Assembly (NCBI GenBank): GCA_016794765.1
Contig: JAEUJG010000193.1
Coordinates: 1 to 12,648, forward strand
Length of the DNA: 12,648 bases
Source: Spirochaetaceae bacterium
GTDB lineage: Bacteria > Spirochaetota > Spirochaetia > Treponematales > Rectinemataceae
Reading direction: 5' to 3'
Shown: positions 1 through 5,975 of the stretch, one piece after another
Layout: every line of letters begins with the position of its first letter
Numbering within the stretch: the stretch's first letter is position 1
Program-made: the position numbers and the translations under genes
Notes under the pieces: model-generated
The model's input: the letters and a program-made list of their open reading frames with translations, nothing else
The model's database searches: none
Told to the model about the DNA's origin: nothing

Positions 1-504
1 CTTGGCCGCCGCGAAGGCGACGCCGGCGAGGGGGCCGCCCCCGAGGAAGCCCGCGGCCTTGAGCAGCATTTCAAGGAGGGTCTTGTAGACCGCGTGGCCC
101 GAGAGGATATGGCCCACCTCGTGGCCGATGACGGCGAGGAGCTCGGCCTCGTCCCAGAAATCGAGGGCGGCGCTCGAAAGGACGATGAAGGGCCGCTCGA
201 CGCCGACGGTAAAGGCGTCGGGCTCGACGCCGCGGCGGACAAAGACCTCGGGAAGCGGCGAGAGGTCGAGGACCCGGCAGGCCTCCGCGACGAGGCGGTG
301 CACCCCGGGGAACTGGTCGGCGGAAACGCGGGCCGCCGAGGCGAGGGCCGCGAGCCTGAAGGAACGCTCCGCGGTGGAACCGACGAGCCGGCGGACGAGG
401 TCGGAGGCGCCGGGAACGGAGGCGAAGGCGGCGAGCGCGGCCTTGTCGGCGGGATGCTCCCAACAGGCGGGCGCGATGCCCGGAAAGGACTTTCTCTCTG
501 TCAT
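1..504 (-). CDS. M48-family zinc metalloprotease, N-terminal part (runs off left edge)
   Basis: The frame is open from an ATG at 504 down to base 1, giving 168 residues with no stop, so the C-terminal part lies outside the window. Residues 128-132 read HEVGH, the HExxH zinc site in which two His bind zinc and Glu is catalytic. It is preceded by a hydrophobic ELLAVIG segment and an F-I-V-L-S-S strand at 106-111, the usual arrangement just before the active site in M48 peptidases. The third zinc ligand (a downstream Glu) is not in the window. Residues 82-104 (PLPEVFVRRG...DAFTVGVERP) match the M48 pattern of a strand that precedes the 'a-n-A-f-a-x-G' segment. I see no N-terminal signal peptide; M48 members act at membranes or in the periplasm, and the location of this one is unknown. 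It is divergent from the DUF1232 gene at 665. There is no usable Shine-Dalgarno, and the -10 box lies 6 nt before the ATG, which suggests a leaderless mRNA. Confidence 0.85.
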   Translation of the reverse strand, partial: MTERKSFPGIAPACWEHPADKAALAAFASVPGASDLVRRLVGSTAERSFRLAALASAARVSADQFPGVHRLVAEACRVLDLSPLPEVFVRRGVEPDAFTVGVERPFIVLSSAALDFWDEAELLAVIGHEVGHILSGHAVYKTLLEMLLKAAGFLGGGPLAGVAFAAAK

Positions 505-510
505 GCCTTT

Positions 511-539
511 AGTATACGCATGGCGGGGGCCGGGGGCAA
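511..539 (-). promoter_or_regulatory. Sigma70-type promoter for the M48 protease gene, leaderless layout
   Basis: On the minus strand TTGCCC (539-534) is separated by exactly 17 nt from TATACT (516-511), close to the TTGACA/TATAAT consensus. Only 6 nt (AAAGGC) separate the -10 from the ATG at 504. A normal start 7 nt after the -10 box falls on the A of the ATG, so the mRNA would have no 5' leader. The AAAGG next to the ATG is too close to act as a Shine-Dalgarno. Confidence 0.6.
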
Positions 540-628
540 AGCGGAAGCGCTTGGACGCTTGGACGGTCCGGCGGTGAGCCGCTCCCGCTGAAGGATCGGG
601 CTTGCCCGCCGCGGTACGCGCCCGCCCC

Positions 629-658
629 TCGACCTCGATCCCCGGCCGGACGTATACT
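629..658 (+). promoter_or_regulatory. Sigma70-type promoter for the DUF1232 gene, leaderless layout
   Basis: TATACT at 653-658 is followed by 6 nt (CGCGGC) and then the ATG at 665, so the predicted transcript start coincides with the start codon. A weaker -35 match, TCGACC at 629-634, lies 18 nt upstream. No Shine-Dalgarno is visible between the -10 and the ATG. The -10 sequence and its spacing to the ATG are the same as at the divergent M48 gene. Confidence 0.5.
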
Positions 659-664
659 CGCGGC

Positions 665-1054
665 ATGGCCAACGAAAGACCAATCGACCGGCTCAAGGCC
701 CGCGCCAAGACGCTCAAGCATGAAACCTACGCCCTCTACCTAGCGGTCCGCGAGCCCGGGGTGCCGTGGTACGCGAAGGCCCTGGCGGCCCTCGTCGTGG
801 GCTACGCGCTCTCCCCCATCGACCTCATCCCCGACTTCATTCCGATCCTCGGCTACCTCGACGACCTCGTCCTCATTCCGGCGGGCATCGCCCTGGCCGT
901 AAAGCTCATACCGGCGGAAACCCTGGCGGCGTGCCGGACCCGCGCGGAAACCGAACTGGCCGGCAGGAAGCTCACGAGCAAGACCGCGGCCGCCGTCGTC
1001 ATCCTGCTGTGGCTTCTCGTCCTTGGCCTCGTCGCCAGGGCAATTTTCCTGTAG
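665..1054 (+). CDS. YkvA/DUF1232 family small membrane protein
   Basis: This is a 129-residue protein. The central motif YALSPIDLIPDFIPILGYLD (about residues 54-73) is the hallmark of the DUF1232 (YkvA) family: a hydrophobic stretch, S-P-I-D-L-I-P-D, then G-x-L-D-D. A second hydrophobic span (roughly 77-90) follows the motif, and a clear C-terminal membrane segment, rich in V, I and L, runs from about 109 to the end. Homologues are small integral membrane proteins without a firmly established biochemical role. The start is the ATG at 665. The frame is open upstream to a TTG at 602, but that would place the promoter inside the gene. An 18-nt gap with a good Shine-Dalgarno links it to the next gene, so the two are probably co-transcribed. 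Confidence 0.85.
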   Translation: MANERPIDRLKARAKTLKHETYALYLAVREPGVPWYAKALAALVVGYALSPIDLIPDFIPILGYLDDLVLIPAGIALAVKLIPAETLAACRTRAETELAGRKLTSKTAAAVVILLWLLVLGLVARAIFL

Positions 1055-1072
1055 GCACAAGGGAGGATCGCC

Positions 1073-1489
1073 ATGGCGTTCACCAGCTCCAACGAGATCA
1101 CGATTTCCGGCGGAAGCGAGGCCGACCGCAGGAAGGCCTTCGCGATGATCCTGGCGGCGGACTGGGGCCTCGAGCCCGCGACCGAGGACGACATCGAAAC
1201 CTTGGACGGCGGCGCCCTGCGGCTCCGCTTCGGCAGCCTCGACGCCCTGCCCGAGGACGAGATCCGGAACATCGCCCCCCAGTTCCCCGACCTCGACTTC
1301 CTCCTCCTCTACCTGTCGCTCGACGGCGAGTTCTTCGGCTTCCTCCGAGCCTGCGGCGCGGACAGCAAAGAGGAAAGCGCGGATTTCCCCGAGGGCGCCC
1401 TCGCGCAGATCGAAAAGAGCGAAGAGGCGGCCCCCTTGAGCCACGTGAGGCGGCACTTCGAGGGGAATCCGGCTATCAGGCTCGGCTAA
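1073..1489 (+). CDS. Small acidic cytoplasmic protein of unknown function
   Basis: This is a 138-residue soluble protein with no signal peptide or membrane segment. The start ATG has a strong Shine-Dalgarno, GGGAGG at 1061-1066, with 6 nt spacing, and the gene follows the DUF1232 gene by 18 nt. The product is rich in Asp and Glu. The segment around residues 63-90 (E-I-R-N-I-A-P-Q-F-P-D-L-D-F-L-L-L-Y-L-S, then D-G-E-F-F-G-F-L) recalls the 'a.kFPdL.f...y.e....f.G' pattern of YubB-like ferredoxin-fold proteins (DUF1281), with an alternating strand/helix/strand look. That resemblance is weak and made by eye. There are no catalytic motifs. The role is unknown; the operon position only ties it to the DUF1232 protein. 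Confidence 0.7.
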   Translation: MAFTSSNEITISGGSEADRRKAFAMILAADWGLEPATEDDIETLDGGALRLRFGSLDALPEDEIRNIAPQFPDLDFLLLYLSLDGEFFGFLRACGADSKEESADFPEGALAQIEKSEEAAPLSHVRRHFEGNPAIRLG

Positions 1490-1504
1490 GGGGCACGTCG
1501 CGGG

Positions 1505-1540
1505 GCCGGGCCGCGGTCCGCGGTCGACGATCGGCCCGGC
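1505..1540 (+). terminator. GC-rich hairpin after the 1073-1489 gene, terminator-like without a T run
   Basis: GCCGGGCCG (1505-1513) and CGGCCCGGC (1532-1540) are perfect 9-nt inverted arms around an 18-nt loop, 15 nt after the TAA. No T-rich tract follows, so it is not a classic intrinsic terminator. It could still pause polymerase or protect the 3' end. At this GC content such stems arise by chance fairly often. Confidence 0.3.
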
Positions 1541-1550
1541 AAGGTCCGGA

Positions 1551-1573
1551 CGGCATAACGAAATGTTATGCCG
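1551..1573. promoter_or_regulatory. Perfect 9-bp dyad, candidate operator of the ABC operon
   Basis: CGGCATAAC (1551-1559) and GTTATGCCG (1565-1573) are perfect inverted arms around GAAAT. The inner part is AT-rich, which stands out in a GC-rich region. No T run follows, so a terminator is unlikely. The AT-rich stretch CATTATATGG at 1584-1593 holds the best -10 candidates (TATATG at 1587-1592); the matching -35 position (about 1564-1569) is a poor match and lies in the right arm of the dyad. A dyad over a weak -35 would suit a dimeric regulator. The regulator itself is not identified. Confidence 0.45.
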
Positions 1574-1611
1574 CCTTCATGGCCATTATATGGAGCCCCG
1601 GGAGCGCTCGC

Positions 1612-1642
1612 GGGTACCTTATCCCCACAACGGGAGGTACCC
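1612..1642 (+). promoter_or_regulatory. Hairpin pairing with the Shine-Dalgarno of the ABC ATPase gene
   Basis: GGGTACCT (1612-1619) pairs perfectly with AGGTACCC (1635-1642), leaving a 15-nt loop. The Shine-Dalgarno GGGAGG (1632-1637) lies partly in the loop (GGG) and partly in the stem (AGG). The stem ends at the base directly before the ATG at 1643. Folding would therefore hinder ribosome access to the first gene of the five-gene operon. This may be a translational control hairpin; the signal that opens it, if any, is unknown. Confidence 0.5.
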
Positions 1643-2374
1643 ATGACCGAAGGCAGCGCCATCGTTTCCCTGGACTCGGTAAAAAAAACCTACATGCTCG
1701 GAACCACGGAAGTCCATGCCGTGGCCGGCGTTTCCTTTTCCCTCGCGCGCGGCGACTTCGTCTCCATCGCCGGCCCCTCGGGCTCGGGAAAGACGACGAT
1801 CCTCAACATGATCGGCTGCATCGACACGCCGAGCGCCGGCGAGGTGCGGATAGACGGCACCATCACCTCGGGGCTGTCCGACGACGAGATCACCGGGCTG
1901 CGCAGCAGGACGCTCGGCTTCATCTTCCAGTCCTTCAACCTCATCCCCGTCCTCTCGGTGCGGGAGAACGTGGAGTTCCCCCTCCTCCTCGGCAAGGGCA
2001 AGGTGAGCAAGGAGCAGGAGGAGTGGATGGACCGGCTTATCGAGGAGGTCGGCCTCACGGATCGGCGGGAGCACCGCCCCTACGAGCTTTCCGGAGGGCA
2101 GCGACAGCGGGTCGCCATAGCCCGCGCCCTGGCGACGAATCCCCGCATCATCCTGGCCGACGAACCCACCGCGAACCTGGACTCCAAGACCGGAGAAGCC
2201 ATCATCGAGCTGATGCGCAGGATCAACCGCGAGTTCGGGACCACCTTCATCTTCTCGACGCATGACCCCAAGATCGTCGCCGAGGCCGACCACGTCATCC
2301 GCCTCAAGGACGGCCTCGTCGCCGAGAACACCTTGGCGCGACGCGCGAACGGCGGGGGGGAGGCCGCGAAATGA
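1643..2374 (+). CDS. ABC transporter ATP-binding protein, MacB/LolD type
   Basis: This 243-residue cytoplasmic ATPase should power the two permeases encoded directly downstream. All ABC motifs are intact: Walker A GPSGSGKTT at 44-52, Q-loop Gln96 within F-Q-S-F-N-L-I-P, signature LSGGQ at 149-153, Walker B IILADEP at 169-175, D-loop NLD at 178-180 and switch His207 in STHD. The F-N-L-I-P after the Q-loop and the A-R-A-L-A-T-N-P after the signature are typical of the LolD/MacB/FtsE branch, whose members work mechanically on envelope substrates rather than moving solutes through a pore. The start at 1643 has GGGAGG at 1632-1637; an upstream in-frame ATG at 1568 lies in the dyad and lacks a ribosome site. 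The 3' end overlaps the next gene by 4 nt (ATGA), so the two are translationally coupled. Confidence 0.95.
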   Translation: MTEGSAIVSLDSVKKTYMLGTTEVHAVAGVSFSLARGDFVSIAGPSGSGKTTILNMIGCIDTPSAGEVRIDGTITSGLSDDEITGLRSRTLGFIFQSFNLIPVLSVRENVEFPLLLGKGKVSKEQEEWMDRLIEEVGLTDRREHRPYELSGGQRQRVAIARALATNPRIILADEPTANLDSKTGEAIIELMRRINREFGTTFIFSTHDPKIVAEADHVIRLKDGLVAENTLARRANGGGEAAK

Positions 2375-3831
2375 CGCGCCTCGTCCTGAAGATGGCGGCG
2401 AGAAACGTCCTCGAGCACCGGCGGAAATCCGTCACCGTCGGCGTCATCGTGGCCGCCGCCGCCTGCCTCTTCACCTTGGGCTTCTCCGTGCTCGACACGG
2501 CCTCCGAGGGAATACGCAAGGAGTTCCGCAACCGCATCACCGGAGACCTGTACGTGACCGCGAAAACCCCCAAACCCCTGAGCGCCTTTTCATGGAAGGA
2601 CATGAACTCCCTGACGGAGCCGGTGCCCCGACTGGAGGGCCACGCCAAGATCAAGTCCTACGTCGAGGGTCTCGCCGGGGTGGAATCGGCTACCTCGAGG
2701 GCCGTCGGGGTCGTGCAGGTGACCAGCGAGGGCGGAACCGGGAAGCCGGGCGCGGCGATGCTGATGGGCGTCGACACCAACGACTACGAGAAGGCCTTCC
2801 CCGACGGCATTCGGGTCGCCGGCGGCGCTTCGTGGACCAAGGGCTCGGGCGGCCTCATCGTCTCCGACATGGCCGCGGGGACGGTGGGACGCGAGGCTTC
2901 AAAGCCCGGTTCAAGCCTTACACTCTCGTCCATGGGAATGGGAAGCGCGATCAGGGAGGCGGAAGTCCTGGGCGTCCTCGAGCCGGAAGATTCCAATCCC
3001 CTGCTGAGTCTCCTTTCCTATGTCGACATCGATACCCTTCGCCACCTGCTCGGATACTATCTTGAGGATGGCGGCGAAACCGGCGGGACGCCCGGCGCCA
3101 AGGTCGCGCCCGCCGCCGCGCCGAACGAGGACGATCTCTTCTCCGTGGATACGGTCACCGTCGGCGATCCGGCCGGCGGGTCGGGAGGTGACGTGGCCAA
3201 GCTCCTAAGCGGCCTCGCCGACCGGGAGCCGCCGAAGATCGATACGGACGCTTGGCAGTACATCGTCGTCAAGGTCAAGAAGGGCGCCTCGGTGGACGGC
3301 GTCCGGGCGACGATCGAGGGATTCATCAAGGCCCGGGGGCTCGACGCGACGGTCTACGGATGGCTCGACGGCGCGGGCCAGATCGCCTCGACCGTTCTTT
3401 CGATCAAGGACATCTTCAACTACATCGCCGCGCTCATAGCCCTGGTCGCCCTGCTGATCATCATGAACGCCCTCGTGATTTCCGTCACCGAGCGAACCGC
3501 CGAGATTGGCACGATGCGCGCGATCGGCGGCACCAGGAACTTCGTCAAGGAGCTCATCGTCACCGAGACGGTGTTGCTCTCCTCGGTCGCCGGCGTCGCG
3601 GGCATGGCGCTCGGGGCGGCGGGCGTCTGGCTGACGCGCCTCATCGGCTTCAGGACCGACAACTTCATCTTCAAGATCCTCTTCGGCGGCGAGGTCTTCA
3701 GGCCTGACCTCTCGCTCCCGGGTTGCGCCATCACCCTGGCGGCGGTCGTGGCCATCGGCGTGGTGGCCAGCCTCTACCCGACCAAGATCGCCCTTCGCGT
3801 ATCGCCCTCGGTGGCGATGCAGCGGGATTAG
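2371..3831 (+). CDS. FtsX/MacB-type ABC permease, first subunit
   Basis: This 486-residue inner-membrane subunit has the MacB/LolC/LolE layout: one N-terminal membrane segment (about 22-42), a large periplasmic domain (about 43-345), and three C-terminal segments (about 352-373, 401-424 and 449-472). The E-R-T-A-E-I-G-T-M-R-A-I-G sequence after the second segment is the conserved FtsX-domain coupling helix that touches the ATPase. The periplasmic domain contains a Gly/Ala/Pro-rich insert at about 231-255 and a second short Gly-rich run near 266-274. The start overlaps the ATPase stop (ATGA), with GGGGAGG in the end of the ATPase gene supplying the ribosome site at 7 nt spacing. It probably pairs with the next gene's product as a heterodimer, as LolC and LolE do; a homodimer as in MacB is possible. 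Confidence 0.92.
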   Translation: MTRLVLKMAARNVLEHRRKSVTVGVIVAAAACLFTLGFSVLDTASEGIRKEFRNRITGDLYVTAKTPKPLSAFSWKDMNSLTEPVPRLEGHAKIKSYVEGLAGVESATSRAVGVVQVTSEGGTGKPGAAMLMGVDTNDYEKAFPDGIRVAGGASWTKGSGGLIVSDMAAGTVGREASKPGSSLTLSSMGMGSAIREAEVLGVLEPEDSNPLLSLLSYVDIDTLRHLLGYYLEDGGETGGTPGAKVAPAAAPNEDDLFSVDTVTVGDPAGGSGGDVAKLLSGLADREPPKIDTDAWQYIVVKVKKGASVDGVRATIEGFIKARGLDATVYGWLDGAGQIASTVLSIKDIFNYIAALIALVALLIIMNALVISVTERTAEIGTMRAIGGTRNFVKELIVTETVLLSSVAGVAGMALGAAGVWLTRLIGFRTDNFIFKILFGGEVFRPDLSLPGCAITLAAVVAIGVVASLYPTKIALRVSPSVAMQRD

Positions 3832-3837
3832 GAGTAC

Positions 3838-5187
3838 ATGATGAACATCTGGAAGACGGCGGCGCGCAACGTGTCCCGCCAACGGCGAAGGGCCGTCCTT
3901 CTCGGAGGGGCGGTCGCCCTCGGGTCCGGCATGATGGTGCTGGTCGATTCCCTCACGGGAGGCATGGCGGCCGCGATGAAGGCGAACGTGACGGCGGCCA
4001 ACGTGGGCGAACTCTACGTCGCGGGTTCCGTCTGGCGGGAGAACGGCACCGCCTCCAAGCGGCTCGACGACGAAAGCACGCTCGCGGCGGTCATGGCCGA
4101 CGCGGGGCTCAAGGTCACGAAGAGCCTCAGGAAGACTTCCGCGGAGACGACCCTCGTCTTCGGTTCGAAGACCGTCCGCCTGGGCCTCTCGGGCATCCCC
4201 TGGGACGGGGCGAGCTCGGCCCTCGGCGAGCCCCAACTTTCCTCGGGCAACCTGGACGGCATGAAGGACGCCTCCGGCATCATCCTTCCAAAGGACGCGG
4301 CCGATCGCCTCGGCGTGAAGGCGGGCGAATCCATACTGGCGCGCGCGACCACGGTGACCGGCCAAGTCAACGTCCTCGACTTCGTCGTCGCGGGCATACT
4401 CGCCCCTTCCGGAGGAGACATGTTCACCTCGGCCTATGCGCGACTCGAGAAGGTCAACGACCTCGTCAACCTGCCCAAGGACGGCGCCCAGCAGACCAAC
4501 TTCTACCTGGCCAAGGGCGGCGATCTCGACGCGGCCGCCGACGCCATCCTGGCGGGACTGCGCGCCAAGGGAGCGGTGGTGGCCGACCGGGTCAAGACAA
4601 GCGCGGATCCGATGGCCAACGGGGGCCCCGGCGAGGACGGCGGACTTCCCGGCATGAGCTTGGGCCTGTCGGCCACGAAGCTCGAACCCTGGTCGGGCAC
4701 CAAGTATACGATCAGCACCCTCGACGAGGTCGCCAGCCAGTTCATGACCCCGATCATGTCGATCAAGAGCATCGGCGCCATCGTCTTCGTCGCCCTCCTG
4801 GCCATCTGCATGGTCGGCGTCGTCAACACCTTCCGCATGGTCCTCCTCGAACGGACCCGGGAAATCGGGACGATGCGCGCGATGGGCGTGAAGGCCCGCG
4901 AGGTGATGCGGCTGTTCCTCGCGGAGGCGGTCATCATGACGGGCGGCGGCTCCCTCTTCGGCATGGCGGTCGCCTTCATCCTCATGCCCGTCATGTCCAT
5001 GTTCGAGAGCGCGGGCGGCGGCGTGTTCGCGCTGTTCCTGCGCGAAGGGCACCTTTACTTCCAGCCCAGCGTCTCCGGCGCCTTGAGCTGCGTCCTCTTG
5101 ACGATCGTCGCGGGATCCCTCGCGGCCCTGTTCCCCGCCAGGCAAGCGGCGGCTCTCCAACCCGCCGTGGCCCTGCGCGGCATCTGA
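3838..5187 (+). CDS. FtsX/MacB-type ABC permease, second subunit
   Basis: This is a 449-residue protein (448 if it starts at the second ATG). It begins N-I-W-K-T-A-A-R-N-V-S-R-Q-R-R-R, a positively charged entry much like that of its neighbour (M-A-A-R-N-V-L-E-H-R-R-K). One membrane segment follows (about 19-40), then a periplasmic domain, then segments at about 311-335, 364-388 and 412-436. The FtsX coupling motif E-R-T-R-E-I-G-T-M-R-A-M-G is present. A Gly/Pro-rich run at about 261-272 mirrors the insert in the first permease. The two subunits are homologous but clearly diverged. The gene starts 6 nt after the upstream stop. AGGAG (3830-3834) overlaps that stop and is only 3 nt from the ATG at 3838 but 6 nt from the adjacent ATG at 3841, so 3841 may be the real start. 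Confidence 0.92.
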   Translation: MMNIWKTAARNVSRQRRRAVLLGGAVALGSGMMVLVDSLTGGMAAAMKANVTAANVGELYVAGSVWRENGTASKRLDDESTLAAVMADAGLKVTKSLRKTSAETTLVFGSKTVRLGLSGIPWDGASSALGEPQLSSGNLDGMKDASGIILPKDAADRLGVKAGESILARATTVTGQVNVLDFVVAGILAPSGGDMFTSAYARLEKVNDLVNLPKDGAQQTNFYLAKGGDLDAAADAILAGLRAKGAVVADRVKTSADPMANGGPGEDGGLPGMSLGLSATKLEPWSGTKYTISTLDEVASQFMTPIMSIKSIGAIVFVALLAICMVGVVNTFRMVLLERTREIGTMRAMGVKAREVMRLFLAEAVIMTGGGSLFGMAVAFILMPVMSMFESAGGGVFALFLREGHLYFQPSVSGALSCVLLTIVAGSLAALFPARQAAALQPAVALRGI

Positions 5188-5200
5188 GAAGGAGCTCACC

Positions 5201-5974
5201 ATGTCGAAGCGATCAAGAATCCGCGCCTTCCTCTTCCTGTCGTTCCTCGCGGCGTTCCCCGCCGCCTATGCCCAGACCGCGGACGCGAATCCCGACTTCC
5301 GGAAGATCCTTACCCTCATCGACGAGCGGTCGACCTTCCCCAAGATCGACTTTTCCGCGGTCGTCCAGATGAAGACCACCGATCCCGAAAAGGGCGACTC
5401 CGACGAAAAATCGGCCTTTTTCCGCAGGGACTCCCTGGACGCCTTCCTCATCCTGCAGCTCGAGCCCTCCACCAAGAAGGGCCAAGGCATGCTTCTGGTG
5501 TCGGACAACCTGTGGAAATACGACCCCGTCAGCCGCAAGTTCAGCCACTCGTCGCTCAAGGACAACTACGGCGACAGCGCGGCCAAGAACTCGGATTTCC
5601 GCTCCTCGAGCAAGGCCAAGGACTACAAGGTCGCCGCCGCCTCTTCCGGCGCGTTGGGCAAGTTCGACTGCTGGATCCTCGAACTCGAGGCCGTCCGCGA
5701 CGACGTGACCTACCCCTTCATGAAGCTGTGGGTCTCGAAGTCCGACAATCTCCTCCTCAAGGCCGAGGAGTACAGCCTCACGAGGCGGCTCCTGCGGACC
5801 TCCCTGTTCCCGAGCTATTCAAAGCTGGCCGACAAGTACATCGCCACGCGCTCCATTTTCCAGGATGGTCTCGTCGCCGGCAAGCGCACCGAAATAATCA
5901 TCACCGACCTCTCGGTGAAGGCGCTGCCCGACGACATGTTCACGAAGTCCTACCTCGAGAAAGTGGGCAAGTGA
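5201..5974 (+). CDS. Secreted LolA-like outer-membrane lipoprotein-sorting protein
   Basis: This 257-residue protein is exported. Residues 1-24 form a Sec signal peptide (basic K-R-S-R-I-R, a hydrophobic core, then A-A-Y-A before Gln25), and there is no lipobox Cys, so it should be soluble in the periplasm. The mature part fits the LolA-like family annotated as outer membrane lipoprotein-sorting protein: a strand-rich fold with F-L-I-L-Q-L-E-P, G-Q-G-M-L-L-V-S-D-N-L-W-K-Y-D-P-V-S-R-K-F and a later L-W-V-S-K-S-D-N-L-L-L-K-A-E-E-Y strand pair. In the family this half-barrel holds a hydrophobic ligand such as an acyl chain. AAGGAG at 5189-5194 gives a good ribosome site. The place in the operon, after the permeases and before a barrel protein, suggests it carries cargo from the pump to the outer membrane. 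The cargo is not known. Confidence 0.85.
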   Translation: MSKRSRIRAFLFLSFLAAFPAAYAQTADANPDFRKILTLIDERSTFPKIDFSAVVQMKTTDPEKGDSDEKSAFFRRDSLDAFLILQLEPSTKKGQGMLLVSDNLWKYDPVSRKFSHSSLKDNYGDSAAKNSDFRSSSKAKDYKVAAASSGALGKFDCWILELEAVRDDVTYPFMKLWVSKSDNLLLKAEEYSLTRRLLRTSLFPSYSKLADKYIATRSIFQDGLVAGKRTEIIITDLSVKALPDDMFTKSYLEKVGK

Positions 5975-5975
5975 G

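Noticed and set aside
550..565. Tandem 8-bp direct repeat, CTTGGACG twice, between the divergent genes
   Set aside because: Only two short copies, lying upstream of the M48 promoter; not enough to call a regulatory array or a repeat family.
766..2265. Long plus-strand open frame (499 codons) across the DUF1232, 1073 and ATPase genes
   Set aside because: Its translation is Arg/Gly/Pro-rich low-complexity sequence in another frame of three well-supported genes; a high-GC shadow.
3205..5202. Very long minus-strand open frame (665 codons) opposite the permease genes
   Set aside because: His/Asp/Glu/Arg-rich with no recognisable domain, antisense to two clear FtsX-type permeases; a typical GC-rich antisense artefact.
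3723..5372. 549-codon plus-strand frame overlapping the second permease
   Set aside because: Arg/Gly/Pro-rich shadow of the permease and LolA-like genes, without motifs or a ribosome site.
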